This document shows, piece after piece, positions 8,801 through 20,360 of a stretch of DNA of 64,000 nt. The notes beneath the pieces were generated by a model. That model saw only the letters and a program-made list of their open reading frames with translations. It made no database searches and was not told where the DNA came from. A program made the translations under genes and the position numbers. Every line of letters starts with the position of its first letter. Position 1 is the first letter of the stretch. The DNA is from Actinacidiphila guanduensis (GTDB taxonomy: Bacteria > Actinomycetota > Actinomycetes > Streptomycetales > Streptomycetaceae), in NCBI RefSeq assembly GCF_900103985.1, contig NZ_FNIE01000005.1, forward strand, positions 62,001-126,000, written 5' to 3'.

Positions 8801-8883
8801 CTTCCCGGCGAGGCTCGTATCGTGCAACGACCGTTGCGCATGCTGCAACGGAATGGCTCGGTCGGACCGCCCCTCGTCCCGTC

Positions 8884-9588
8884 CTAGTCCTTCTGGTCTT
8901 CGTCCCCGTCCTCGTCCTCGTCCTCGTCCTCGTCGGAAAGGGTCACGAAGTCGGTGACGAAGCAGGCCACCTCACCGGCGGCGGTCCGGCCGACCCACGT
9001 GGCGTAGGCGCCGTCGCCGAAACCGGTGGTGAAGAAGACGACCGCGGTGGGGTCCTCGCCCACGGCCAGCGTGATCGGGCTCGGCACCGTCACGCTGTCG
9101 CCGGGGTACATGGCGTCGAAGACGCGGTCGCCGAAGTCCTCCTCCGCCTCCAGCGCGCGGTAGGTCTCCGCGTCGAGGAAGCAGCCGGTGCCGCCGTCGA
9201 CGGGGTAGCCGAAGTACTCGTCGTCGCCGAGCCGGGCCGGGTCCTGGCCCGCCGTGACGGCCAACTCCCAGCGGGCCACGGGCTCGTCGCGGACGACCAG
9301 GCGGGCGGCGGCCACTCGCCGGTCCTTGACCCGCCCGCCGGCGTCGAGGAGCACGATCTCCGACAGCACCACCTGGTACGTGCCGGGCGCCACCCGCGCG
9401 GTGAAGGCCATCGCGTCGGCGTCGTCGCCCCCGGCCATGAACGGCTCGATCGCGACGACCCGCCCGCTCGGCAGCGACAACGGCACCCCGGGCAGCACCC
9501 GTATCCGCGCCTCGAGCCCCTCGACGGGAAACGGATAAGGACCGCCTGCCGTCAGCAATCGCGCGAAGTCGGGCGGGGAAACAGCCAT
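8884..9588 (-). CDS. DUF4241 protein with acidic C-terminal run
   Basis: This 234-residue protein matches the DUF4241 family of unknown function. The block YFGYPVDGGTGCFLDAET and the closing stretch VVFFTTGFGDGAYATWVG are typical of the family. It ends in a run of alternating Asp and Glu (DEDEDEDEDGDED), coded by a hexanucleotide repeat (tcctcg) at about 8897-8935 that could change length by slippage. A GGAGG six bases upstream fixes the ATG of MAVSPPD. Confidence 0.8.
   Translation of the reverse strand: MAVSPPDFARLLTAGGPYPFPVEGLEARIRVLPGVPLSLPSGRVVAIEPFMAGGDDADAMAFTARVAPGTYQVVLSEIVLLDAGGRVKDRRVAAARLVVRDEPVARWELAVTAGQDPARLGDDEYFGYPVDGGTGCFLDAETYRALEAEEDFGDRVFDAMYPGDSVTVPSPITLAVGEDPTAVVFFTTGFGDGAYATWVGRTAAGEVACFVTDFVTLSDEDEDEDEDGDEDQKD
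8897..8935. repeat. Hexanucleotide tcctcg repeat in the 3' end of the DUF4241 gene
   Basis: Consecutive copies of tcctcg/cctcgt encode the Asp/Glu run at the protein C-terminus. A perfect short-period repeat in frame can gain or lose whole units without breaking the gene. Confidence 0.7.
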
Positions 9589-9967
9589 GTCAGCCTCCAT
9601 CACCTGCGCACGACCCAACCCGGCCGCACGCCCGCAGAACCTACGCCCGAGGTCCGACAAAGGGCCGCCCCCGAGCGGCGCCCCTCGGGGGCGCGGGGAA
9701 CTGCTCCCCCAGAGGGGGCACCCCCACCAGCCACCGACCGGCCTACGGCCGGGGACGGCGGGGCGGGGGGCAGATGCGTAGCCGAGGGGCGCGGGGAACT
9801 GCGCGAGCAACCAGCGACCGGCCTGCGGCCGGAGACGGTGGAGCTTCCTACGGCGAGTTGCCGTTCTCGGGGGCGCGGGGACCCCCACACAAGCCCAGAA
9901 CCGGGCGGACGGTCCCGGAACCGTCGAGCGGGGGCTGCTCGGAGGGGAACCCCGTCACCAGCGGAGC
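9589..9967. repeat. Gene-free interval with degenerate copies of a streptomycete dispersed repeat
   Basis: About 380 bases between two minus-strand genes contain no convincing gene. Two clear copies of a core reading gcgcggggaactg followed by a block near gaccggcct.cggcc are found near 9693-9755 and 9790-9832, and a third degenerate copy (gcgcggggaccc) near 9875. The first copy also contains the inverted pair ctcccccagaggggg. These look like multi-copy intergenic elements of the genus rather than regulatory sites for the neighbours. Confidence 0.6.
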
Positions 9968-10741
9968 TCAAAGCTCTGATACGAGCACATCCAGCTTCGG
10001 CCCCTCGCCCTCCACCGTGAACCCCAGGTCCCGCAAGGCGTCGGCAAGAGCCGCAGGCGTACGGGGCACCGCCCCCGCCGTGAAGAGCGCCCGCAGCAAC
10101 CGCCCCTTCGTCGCCTTGTTGAAGTGGCTCACCACGGACCGCTTCTCGACCCCGTCCACGTGGGACACCTGCAGCACCCGCACCGTCGCCGTCCGCGCCG
10201 CGAGGCCCCCGGGCTTCCAGGCCGCCGCGTAGGCGGAGGACCGCAGGTCGAGGACGAGCCCGGAGCCCGCCACCTCCGGCAGCACCGCCTCCAGGTGCGG
10301 CCGCCAGTACGCCGCGAGCCCGCCTGCACCCGGCAGTCGCACCCCCATCGAGCAGCGGTAGGACGGCACCTTGTCGGTGAGCCGCAGCGCGCCCCACAGC
10401 CCGGAGAAGACCAGGACGGAGCGGCGGGCCCGGCGCAGCGCTGCGGGGTCGAGAGTGTCGAGGCCCAGCGCGTCGTAGAGGACCCCGGTGTACAACTCGG
10501 CGGCGGGGAGGGCGGGCGCGGTCCGCAGCGCCGCGTTCTTGGCGATCTCGCCGCGCAGCCCGGGGGTGAGCCCCAGCACCTGCGCGGCCTTGTCGGGGTC
10601 GCCCTCGCAGAGCGCCACCAGTTCGTCGAGCACCGCCGCCCGGGCCCCGGCGAGCGCCGGCAGCGACAGCCCGTCGAGTGCGAGCGGCCGGCCGCGGGTG
10701 GCGGTGGCCTTCCCCTCGGAGGGCGGCAGCAGTACGAGCAC
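9968..10741 (-). CDS. yaaA: YaaA/DUF328 peroxide stress protein
   Basis: This 257-residue protein is in the YaaA (DUF328, UPF0246) family. In E. coli YaaA lowers free intracellular iron during hydrogen peroxide stress and binds DNA. The N-terminal signature LLPPSEGK and the middle motif VFSGLWGALRLTDKVPSYR are present, followed by the conserved SHFNKATKGRL. The GTG start directly precedes the signature, as in the family. It is divergent from rnpB with about 95 bases between them. Confidence 0.9.
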   Translation of the reverse strand: MLVLLPPSEGKATATRGRPLALDGLSLPALAGARAAVLDELVALCEGDPDKAAQVLGLTPGLRGEIAKNAALRTAPALPAAELYTGVLYDALGLDTLDPAALRRARRSVLVFSGLWGALRLTDKVPSYRCSMGVRLPGAGGLAAYWRPHLEAVLPEVAGSGLVLDLRSSAYAAAWKPGGLAARTATVRVLQVSHVDGVEKRSVVSHFNKATKGRLLRALFTAGAVPRTPAALADALRDLGFTVEGEGPKLDVLVSEL

Positions 10742-10822
10742 GGTCGTGGTCCTCTCGGGCGGGCGGCGTTCCGCAGCAGCGTAACCGGCCGGTGGTGGTG
10801 CGCAGGGCCGCCGGGGAGCCGA

Positions 10823-10828
10823 TACGAT
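10823..10828 (+). promoter_or_regulatory. Probable -10 element of rnpB
   Basis: The hexamer tacgat lies about 9-10 bases before the predicted 5' end of the RNase P RNA. It fits the relaxed TANNNT form used by the main streptomycete sigma factor. No good -35 hexamer was seen at the expected distance. Confidence 0.35.
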
Positions 10829-10836
10829 GGCAGGAC

Positions 10837-13657
<2,821 letters not shown>

Positions 13658-13712
13658 GCCGCACGTCGGCCCGCCCCCGGTGCCAGGGGCACGGCTCCTA
13701 CGTCCGTACCGG

Positions 13713-13737
13713 ATTTGCCTAAATGGATTAGGCAAAT
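13713..13737. promoter_or_regulatory. Operator of the adjacent TetR-type regulator (10-5-10 inverted repeat)
   Basis: The arms atttgcctaa (13713-13722) and ttaggcaaat (13728-13737) are perfectly complementary and separated by five bases. The site is markedly AT-rich against the surroundings and lies 46 bases before the regulator start, so self-repression is the natural reading. The downstream SGNH hydrolase gene would be co-regulated. Confidence 0.75.
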
Positions 13738-13783
13738 GCAGAATCGTCTTCGGAAGAACCCGGAAGCGATACGGAGGACGGTC

Positions 13784-14356
13784 ATGGTGCGGGCAGGACT
13801 GTCCACGGAGGGCCTGGTCCGGGCGGGGGCGGAGCTGGCCGACGAGATCGGCTTCGAGCAGACGACCCCCGCGGAGCTCGCCCGGCGGCTGGGCGTGCGG
13901 ACCGCGAGCCTCTACTCGCACCTGAGGAACGCCCACGATCTGAAGACCCGCATCGCGCTGACGGCCCTGGAGGAACTCGCCGACCGGGTGTCCGCCGCGG
14001 TGGCCGGACGGGCCGGCAAGGACGCCCTGATCGCCTTCGCGAACGCCTACCGCGACTACGCCCTCGAGCACCCCGGCCGCTTCGCCGCCGCCCGGTTCCC
14101 GCTCGACCCCGAGACGGCGGCCGCGAGCGCGGGCGTGCGGCACGCCCGGATGACACGGGCGGTCCTGCGCGGATACGACCTGGCGGAACCGCAGCAGACC
14201 CACGCCGTGCGGCTGCTGGGCAGCGTCTTCAGCGGCTTCGTCGTCCTGGAGACGGCCGGCGGGTTCAGCCACAGCGCCCCCGACGCACAGGAGAGCTGGA
14301 CCGAGATCCTCAACGGGCTCGACACCCTGCTGCGCACCTGGCCCACCACCTCCTGA
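13784..14356 (+). CDS. TetR/AcrR regulator with WHG-type C-terminal domain
   Basis: This 190-residue regulator has a TetR-type helix-turn-helix (TTPAELARRLGVRTASLYSHL, about residues 27-46 within the usual block) and a C-terminal domain of the WHG subtype with FANAYRDYALEHPGRF and LLGSVFSGFVVLETAGGF. A GGAGG six bases before the ATG fixes the start; longer in-frame starts would read through the operator. It is followed 66 bases later by the SGNH hydrolase on the same strand. Its ligand is unknown. Confidence 0.88.
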   Translation: MVRAGLSTEGLVRAGAELADEIGFEQTTPAELARRLGVRTASLYSHLRNAHDLKTRIALTALEELADRVSAAVAGRAGKDALIAFANAYRDYALEHPGRFAAARFPLDPETAAASAGVRHARMTRAVLRGYDLAEPQQTHAVRLLGSVFSGFVVLETAGGFSHSAPDAQESWTEILNGLDTLLRTWPTTS

Positions 14357-14422
14357 CCGGCCCCGGTGGCTCCGCCGCCCGCCCCCGGCCCACCGCCCCC
14401 TCCCACCGAAGAGACCACGACC

Positions 14423-15607
14423 ATGCGCACCGAGCACGAGTGGACCACCACCCCCGTCACCGCCGGCCTCCTGCGTGGCGCCCTCGACGTGGAGCACACC
14501 GAACGCGGCCTGCTGCCGCACCGGCTGCCCGCGTCGGCCCGCCGGCAGATCCCCGACGGCCAGCTGGCGATGGCGGAGTCGCAGCCCTCCGGTGTGCGGC
14601 TGGCCTTCCGCAGCGGGGCCACCGCGATCGAGCTGGATGTCGTGGCCACCAAGCGGGTCTACGCCGGAGCGCCGACGCGCCCCGACGGGCTGTACGAACT
14701 CGTCGTGGACGGGCGGCCCGCGGGCCGGGCGAGCGTTCCGGACGGCGATGTGCTCAGCATCGACATGGCCGCGGGAACGATGGAGACGCGTCCCGGGCCG
14801 GTGCGGACCGTGCGGTTCACCGAACTGGCCGGCGAGGAGAAGGACATCGAGATCTGGCTGCCGCACGACGAGACCACCCGGCTGGTCGCCCTGCGCACCG
14901 ACGCCCCCGTCCTCCCTGCGCCCACCGGCGGCCGCAGGGTCTGGCTGCACCACGGCAGCTCGATCAGCCACGGCTCCAACGCCACCGCCCCGACCGGGAC
15001 CTGGCCCGCCGTGGCCGCGGCCCTGGGCGCGGTGGAAATGGTGAACCTCGGATTCGGCGGCGGCGCCCTGCTCGACCCCTTCACCGCGCGGGCGATCCGC
15101 GACACCCCCGCCGACCTGATCAGCGTCAAGATCGGCATCAACATCGTCAACGCCGACCTGATGCGGCTGCGTGCTTTCGGCCCGGCTGTCCACGGCTTCC
15201 TCGACACCATCCGCGAAGGCCACCCGACCACGCCCCTGCTGGTGGTCTCCCCTCTCTACTGCCCCATCCACGAGAACACCCCGGGGCCCTGCGCCCCGGA
15301 CATCAGCGCGATGCGGGAGGGGCGGCTGCAATTCATCAGCACCGGCGACCCCGCGGAGACCGCCGCCGGGAAGCTGACCCTCACCGTGATCCGGGACGAA
15401 CTCGCCCGCATCGTCCGGCAGCGCGCCGCCACCGACCCGCACCTGCACCATCTCGACGGCCTCGACCTCTACGGAGCGGCCGACCACGCGGAGCGGCCGC
15501 TGCCCGACGGACTCCACCCGGACCCCGCCACCCACCGGCACATCGGCGAGCGCTTCGCCCGGCTCGCCTTCGGCGACGGCGGCCCCTTCGCCCCGGAGCA
15601 CCGCTGA
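14423..15607 (+). CDS. SGNH/GDSL-family hydrolase
   Basis: This 394-residue protein belongs to the SGNH esterase group. Residues about 1-170 form a beta-sandwich-like N-terminal domain. The catalytic domain follows, with block I HHGSSISHG (nucleophile Ser), the Gly of NLGFGGGALL, the Asn of KIGINIVN, and block V DGLHPDPATH (catalytic Asp and His). No signal peptide is visible, so it is probably cytoplasmic. Likely substrates are short acyl or acetyl esters, perhaps on sugars. It follows the TetR gene and is probably controlled by it. Confidence 0.82.
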   Translation: MRTEHEWTTTPVTAGLLRGALDVEHTERGLLPHRLPASARRQIPDGQLAMAESQPSGVRLAFRSGATAIELDVVATKRVYAGAPTRPDGLYELVVDGRPAGRASVPDGDVLSIDMAAGTMETRPGPVRTVRFTELAGEEKDIEIWLPHDETTRLVALRTDAPVLPAPTGGRRVWLHHGSSISHGSNATAPTGTWPAVAAALGAVEMVNLGFGGGALLDPFTARAIRDTPADLISVKIGINIVNADLMRLRAFGPAVHGFLDTIREGHPTTPLLVVSPLYCPIHENTPGPCAPDISAMREGRLQFISTGDPAETAAGKLTLTVIRDELARIVRQRAATDPHLHHLDGLDLYGAADHAERPLPDGLHPDPATHRHIGERFARLAFGDGGPFAPEHR

Positions 15608-15711
15608 CCGGCCCACGGCACGGCCTGCCGTACGGCCGCGTCGCAACCGCCACCGGCAACGAGGGCACGCCCCCGCACCGCGGCGGTCCCACCCGCGGCT
15701 TCGCGCTGCGG

Positions 15712-18276
15712 CTACCAGCACTCGCGCAGGCCGGGCGTTCTTGTCTCCAGGACAGTTACGCGGCTTGCTCCCCGTGCGGCCGAGAGGTCCGCTCGCAGAG
15801 TCACCGGGTGGAGGCTCGCCACCCTTGTCGACGGAGGCGTATCGATGGGGTGGCGCGCCGCCGTGTCCAGGGTGAGCGTGACGGAGGTGGCCGTCTGGGA
15901 GGGGTCGGCGACGGCGATCGTGAGGCGGTGGGGCGTCGCGGAGACCACGACCGAGCAGGGGGTGTCCACCGTGAGGGGGCCGAGGCGGCCCGCGGAATGG
16001 AAATTGGCGGCCAGGACGCGGCCGGGCGCGTCCAGGACGGCCTGCACGGCGGGGGTGTTGGCGAGGACGCGGGCAGGGCGGTGGCGGGCCGCGGCTGCGG
16101 GGCCCGCGCCGGGCAGCAGCACGTAGGCGTAGGAGGCGTCCGTGGGGTCGGTGCCGTGGTCAAACCACAAAGTGAGGTAGGTGCGGGTCAACGGGGCAGT
16201 GCTGGAACCGGTGTTGATGTCGTGCCAGCTGCCCGTACGGTCCTCGCGCAGCACGTTGACCGTGCCGCCCTCGGGGAACAGGTAGGCGCCCGAGCCCTCG
16301 ATCGCCAGGGAGCGCGGATTGCGGAAGCGGCGGGCCGTACCGGTGCCGGCGGGCTGCCGGTGGCCGTCCGCGTAGAGGGCGTTGCGGCCGTCTGCGCCCA
16401 GGTTGCGGTTGTCGACGACCGTCTCGACGGGCACGCCGTCGGCCGCGCTGATCCCGGCACCGAGGCAGACCACCGAATCGCCCAGGCAGAACCAGGACTT
16501 CATGCCCTGCAGTGTGCTGGACAGGCCCCGCACGTGCTGGCCGAGAGCGGCGTGGGTGCCGTCGGTGGCTCCGCCGGCCCAGGGCGCGTCGGGGCGCGGC
16601 GCGCCCCACGCGCCGCCCTCCCCGTCCGCCAGGCGCTTGGTGGACACGGTCGTGCCGGGCAGCCGGTAGGGGTCCACGGTGGGCCAGAAGGCGTCGGAAT
16701 ACTGGTCGTTGCCGTAAGTGCCGCCCCACCAGTACGTCATGCCGTTGCTGGTGTGCCAGCCCCGCAGGTTCTCCCCGTTGCCGTTTTCGTAGAAGGTGGT
16801 CCGGGTCGAGGACATGCTCACCGAGGCGGCCCAGCCCGGATGCCGGTGCACGGCCCGGTCCATGGCGAACACCCGGTGCCCGTCGGGCTCTTGGGCCGCA
16901 GGGACGGAGTCGTCGGCCAGCAGTGCCTGGGCGCGGGCGAGTTCGGGGACGCCGACGCCGGGGTCGGACAGGTAGGGGAGCGAACGCTCCCGCTGGATCC
17001 ATCCCTTGACCAGGGACTTCCAGTGCGCGGACTGCTCGGCGGACGCCATGCCGGAGTCGGCCAGCCGCAGGATGTCGGAGATGAGGGCGTGGCCGCGTGT
17101 GTGGTCGCTCTGCGCGAGCGCGCTGGAGCCCTGCAGGCCGCGGCTGATGGCGCGGCCCGAAACGCCGTCCATCACCAGGCCGTTGAAGACGAAGGGGGCG
17201 TACGCGGCGGTGACGGAGTCCAGCACGTTGGCGGTCTGCGGGTCGGTGACGGCCCAGGGTGAGCCGGCAAGCAGCGAGAACAGCCAGCTGAGGTCGCCGA
17301 GCATCACCTCGCCGTAGGTGCCGGTGTAGGGGATGTCGGAGTGCTGGACGAACGAGCCGTCCGCGTACAGGCCGTCCCCGGTGGTGACGTAGGGGAAGAC
17401 GGGCGACAGGGCGGCCGAGGCAGTGGCGATCTTGGCGGCGTCCTTGCCGATAACCCCGCGCAGTGCGATCACCTTGCACAGGTCCGCCCGGTTGGCCCCG
17501 GTGCTGTTGCCGGAATACGTGCCGACCGCCGAGTCCGGCACGAAGTGGTCGACGGCCGCGCAGTAGGCGGCGATCTGCGCCGCGTCGAGTTGCGGGTGGA
17601 GCAGCACGCAGGCGTCCAGCAGGGACTTGGGGGCGCCGATCTGCCAGTCCCACCAGTTGTCGTACGTGGCCGTGGTCGCGGTGTACACCTGCGCGCACAG
17701 CCGGTCCAGGCCGCCGGCGACGGCGGCGGCCAGGGCGGCGTCGCCGGTGACGCCCGTGCCGGGCTGGACGTACGCCAGCGCCATGGTGCGCAGCCGCACG
17801 CAACTCTGGGTGATGTTGTTGGAGACCTTGCCGAGTGGCAGGTCCGCCCACAGCGAGGCACCGGTGGTGAGGCTGTCGCGGAACTGCGCGGCCTGGCTGC
17901 CGAGCGCGGCCAGGGCGGCGGCGTACGGGGCCACGGTCGCGTCGAAGCCGGCGCCGGTGATGAGGAGTTGCCAGCGCGAGCGCAAGGTCTCGAAGTCGTC
18001 GTCCGTAGCGGCCGGGACCGCCGCGGGCGTACCGGCCGGCGGCGCGTCGGCGGCGGCCGGACCGGTGGAAAGGGCCCAACTCCCGGCGCTGCCCGCGGTG
18101 ACGGCCGCCGCGGCGAGCAGCAGCCCGCGCCGTGGGACACCCGGCGCCGATCGCACGGCCCCCGCCACGCCGGCAGCCGCGGCGGCGCCTGTGCCTGCCG
18201 CGTCATCGGCGGCCGTAACCGCCGCCGTACGCGCCGTGCCTCTTCCGCCCGTGCCCGATCCCGTCGTCCTGCCCAT
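15712..18276 (-). CDS. Secreted polysaccharide lyase family 8 (hyaluronate/chondroitin/xanthan lyase type)
   Basis: This 854-residue enzyme should cleave acidic polysaccharides by beta-elimination. After a long N-terminus with a twin-arginine-like signal (PRRGLLLAAAAVTAG) and a signal cut near residue 80, the alpha/alpha toroid carries the aromatic patch YDNWWDWQIG, the catalytic Asn region NSTGANRADLCK and the catalytic His/Tyr pair in FVQHSDIPYTGTYG. Beta-sandwich domains follow (GMTYWWGGTYGND, GMKSWFCLGD). A GGAGG eight bases upstream fixes the ATG. The LacI-type regulator lies immediately upstream on the same strand, and two LacI-like operators sit in the gap, pointing to substrate-controlled expression. 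Confidence 0.9.
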   Translation of the reverse strand: MGRTTGSGTGGRGTARTAAVTAADDAAGTGAAAAAGVAGAVRSAPGVPRRGLLLAAAAVTAGSAGSWALSTGPAAADAPPAGTPAAVPAATDDDFETLRSRWQLLITGAGFDATVAPYAAALAALGSQAAQFRDSLTTGASLWADLPLGKVSNNITQSCVRLRTMALAYVQPGTGVTGDAALAAAVAGGLDRLCAQVYTATTATYDNWWDWQIGAPKSLLDACVLLHPQLDAAQIAAYCAAVDHFVPDSAVGTYSGNSTGANRADLCKVIALRGVIGKDAAKIATASAALSPVFPYVTTGDGLYADGSFVQHSDIPYTGTYGEVMLGDLSWLFSLLAGSPWAVTDPQTANVLDSVTAAYAPFVFNGLVMDGVSGRAISRGLQGSSALAQSDHTRGHALISDILRLADSGMASAEQSAHWKSLVKGWIQRERSLPYLSDPGVGVPELARAQALLADDSVPAAQEPDGHRVFAMDRAVHRHPGWAASVSMSSTRTTFYENGNGENLRGWHTSNGMTYWWGGTYGNDQYSDAFWPTVDPYRLPGTTVSTKRLADGEGGAWGAPRPDAPWAGGATDGTHAALGQHVRGLSSTLQGMKSWFCLGDSVVCLGAGISAADGVPVETVVDNRNLGADGRNALYADGHRQPAGTGTARRFRNPRSLAIEGSGAYLFPEGGTVNVLREDRTGSWHDINTGSSTAPLTRTYLTLWFDHGTDPTDASYAYVLLPGAGPAAAARHRPARVLANTPAVQAVLDAPGRVLAANFHSAGRLGPLTVDTPCSVVVSATPHRLTIAVADPSQTATSVTLTLDTAARHPIDTPPSTRVASLHPVTLRADLSAARGASRVTVLETRTPGLRECW

Positions 18277-18373
18277 GGAAACGCCTCCCTGGTGCGACTG
18301 CCGGCCGACGGCGGGACGTCGAGCAGAGCCGTCGGTGCCCGGGCGGGAGTGGCCCCGGCCGGGTCGGGGAGAA

Positions 18374-18388
18374 TGTAAGCGGTTTCCA
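18374..18388. promoter_or_regulatory. LacI-type operator upstream of the PL8 lyase, site A
   Basis: Read on the minus strand the site is tggaaaccgcttaca, a good match to the LacI/GalR consensus with a central CG. It is about 100 bases before the lyase start codon. Confidence 0.6.
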
Positions 18389-18504
18389 TGAACAGCGTCA
18401 ACGGAGGGGACGCATCGACGTGTTACGGCGCGCGTGCTGTCATTGCCCTGTGCGAACACCGGATTTCACACACGTGCGGGGCGACTCTCCGGCCGCGGCG
18501 ATCC

Positions 18505-18518
18505 GGTAAGCGGTTCCA
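18505..18518. promoter_or_regulatory. LacI-type operator, site B
   Basis: The plus-strand string ggtaagcggttcca repeats the half site gtaagcggtt of site A. It lies about 130 bases upstream of site A and 31 bases beyond the end of the regulator gene. Two such sites could allow DNA looping by a LacI dimer pair. The match is shorter by one base than site A, so confidence is lower. Confidence 0.5.
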
Positions 18519-18548
18519 GGCGCTGCGGGGCCACCACTCGGGGAGGGG

Positions 18549-19688
18549 TCAGCCGCGCCCGCGCGGGGCCACCGACTGCCGCACCACCACGTGCGTGCCC
18601 AGCACCACGTGCTGCGCGGGTCGTTCGGGGTCGTCGCGGTGCAGGGCGAGCCGGACCGCGGTGCGGCCCAGCTCCTCGTGCGGGATGTGCACGGTGGTCA
18701 GCGCCGGGTGGACGTCCTCGGCCGGGCTCAGGTCGTCGTACCCGACCACGGAGACCTCGTCGGGCACGCCGCGCCCCGCCTCGCGCAGGGCGGCGACCGC
18801 GCCCGCGGCCACCGGGTCGTCGCAGGCCATGATCGCGGTGAACGGCAGCCCCTCGGCGAGCAACCGCCGGGTCCCCTCGTAGCCGAAGGAGCGGTTCAGC
18901 CGGCCGGGCCTGATCAGCCGCGGGTCGAGGGTGAGCCCGTAGGCGGCCATGGCCCGGCGCAGCCCGGCCGTGCGCGCGTCGGTCGCGGTGTTGCCCTCGT
19001 GGCCGCCGAGGAAGACGATCCGCTCGTGCCCGGCCGACAGCAGGTGGCTGGCCACGGCGTAGGCGCCGCCCTCGTTGTCGTACTCCACCACCGTGACCGG
19101 CAGGTCGTCGCCGGGGGAGGGGCGGCCGCACAGCACCAGGCGGGAACCGGCGCCGTCGAGCGCGTACGCCAGGCGGGCCATCCGCTCCCGGTACTCGGGG
19201 GTGTCGGCGATGCCGCCGATCAGGAACACCGCGTCGGTGCGCTGCTCACGCAGCATCGAGACGATGGCCAGCTCCCGCTCCGGGTCGCCGTCGCTGGCGC
19301 AGATCAGGCAGAGCCGGCCCTCCAGGGCGGCCTGGCGCTGCACGCCGCCGGCGATGGTGTTGAAGAAGGGCGCGGTCACATCGCTGAGGATGATCGCCAC
19401 CGTCTTGGTGTGGCTGCCGGCCAGCGCGCGGGCGTGCGCGTTGACCACATAGTCCAGGTCGCGGATCGCGCGCATCACCTTCGCCCGGGTGGCGGGGGCG
19501 ACCGGGTGGCTGGAGTTCAGCACCCGCGAGACGGTGGCGGCCGAGACCCCGGCGCGCCGGGCGACGTCGCTGACCGTCGCCTTGGGCGCCGTGCCGGCCG
19601 CGTTCCCGCCCTGGGACCCGTCGGCCCCGTCGCCCCCGCTGCCTGCGCCACCGCGTCTCGCCCCGCTGCGGGCCATGTGCCGTCCCAT
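18549..19688 (-). CDS. LacI-family transcriptional regulator
   Basis: This 379-residue regulator has a LacI DNA-binding head at about residues 37-90 (ATVSDVARRAGVSAATVSRV followed by hinge helix residues), preceded by a Gly/Asp-rich 35-residue extension, then a sugar-binding-protein-like core (TVAIILSDVTAPFFNTIAGG, IMACDDPVAAGAV, VSVVGYDDLSPAE). It probably represses the PL8 lyase gene directly downstream in the absence of a sugar inducer. The upstream TetR gene ends 27 bases before it, so the two may share a transcript. A start 12 bases further in (MARSG) is also possible. Confidence 0.9.
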   Translation of the reverse strand: MGRHMARSGARRGGAGSGGDGADGSQGGNAAGTAPKATVSDVARRAGVSAATVSRVLNSSHPVAPATRAKVMRAIRDLDYVVNAHARALAGSHTKTVAIILSDVTAPFFNTIAGGVQRQAALEGRLCLICASDGDPERELAIVSMLREQRTDAVFLIGGIADTPEYRERMARLAYALDGAGSRLVLCGRPSPGDDLPVTVVEYDNEGGAYAVASHLLSAGHERIVFLGGHEGNTATDARTAGLRRAMAAYGLTLDPRLIRPGRLNRSFGYEGTRRLLAEGLPFTAIMACDDPVAAGAVAALREAGRGVPDEVSVVGYDDLSPAEDVHPALTTVHIPHEELGRTAVRLALHRDDPERPAQHVVLGTHVVVRQSVAPRGRG

Positions 19689-19715
19689 CGTGCTGGAGAA
19701 GTCGATGGGGGGACG

Positions 19716-20291
19716 CTAGCCGGTCCGTGCCGCCCGCGCCGAGGTGCCGGGCAGGAAGTGTGCCAGCGCGGTACGGATCTCCGGCCGCCGCTGCCCCGCG
19801 GCGAACTCCGCGAGCGCGGCCTCCACGACCAGACCGAGCCACAGGGCGGCCCCGGCCACCGGATGCGGCCAGCCGAGGACCGCGAAGTCGTCGCCGAGGA
19901 CCTGCGCGGCCTGCGCGTTGCGCTCGGCGATGGCCTGGGAGATCGCGGGCTCGGCGCGGGCCTCCAGCAGCAGGGCGCGCACCCCGCGGTGGCGCAGGCA
20001 GCCGTCGAGGTAGGCGTCCGCGGCGGCGATCAGCCGGGCGCGGCCCGGGGCGAGATGGGCGACGGCCGCGGTGATCTCGGCGAACAGCCGGTCGTGGAAC
20101 TCCTGGTGCAGGGCGCGCAGGAAGCCGGAGCGGTCGCCGAAGTGGTGGAAGAAGGTGCCCTTGGCGAGGCCCGCCTCCTGCACCACCAGGTTCACGCTCA
20201 TCCCGGACAGGCCCACCCGCTCGCACAACCGCAGGCCGGCGTCGAGGAGTTCGCCGCGGGTGCCGGCGGCGCGTTCGGCGCGCGTGGTCAC
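19716..20291 (-). CDS. TetR-family regulator of the alpha/beta hydrolase
   Basis: This 191-residue regulator has an N-terminal helix-turn-helix (SVNLVVQEAGLAKGTFFHHF) and a TetR C-terminal ligand domain. It starts at a GTG. It lies 69 bases downstream of the alpha/beta hydrolase gene on the same strand. The perfect 24-bp palindrome before that hydrolase is the natural operator, so the pair would be a self-regulated unit. The ligand is unknown but may be a hydrolase substrate or product. Confidence 0.88.
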   Translation of the reverse strand: MTTRAERAAGTRGELLDAGLRLCERVGLSGMSVNLVVQEAGLAKGTFFHHFGDRSGFLRALHQEFHDRLFAEITAAVAHLAPGRARLIAAADAYLDGCLRHRGVRALLLEARAEPAISQAIAERNAQAAQVLGDDFAVLGWPHPVAGAALWLGLVVEAALAEFAAGQRRPEIRTALAHFLPGTSARAARTG

Positions 20292-20360
20292 GATGTCCTG
20301 CCTCGCTCCCGTGCCGTCGGTGCCGTGCGGCCGCTGAAGTCGGCGGCGCCGGAGCCCCGC

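Noticed and set aside
14440..17262. 940-residue plus-strand open frame
   Set aside because: Covers the SGNH gene in the wrong frame and then runs antisense to the PL8 lyase; no domain.
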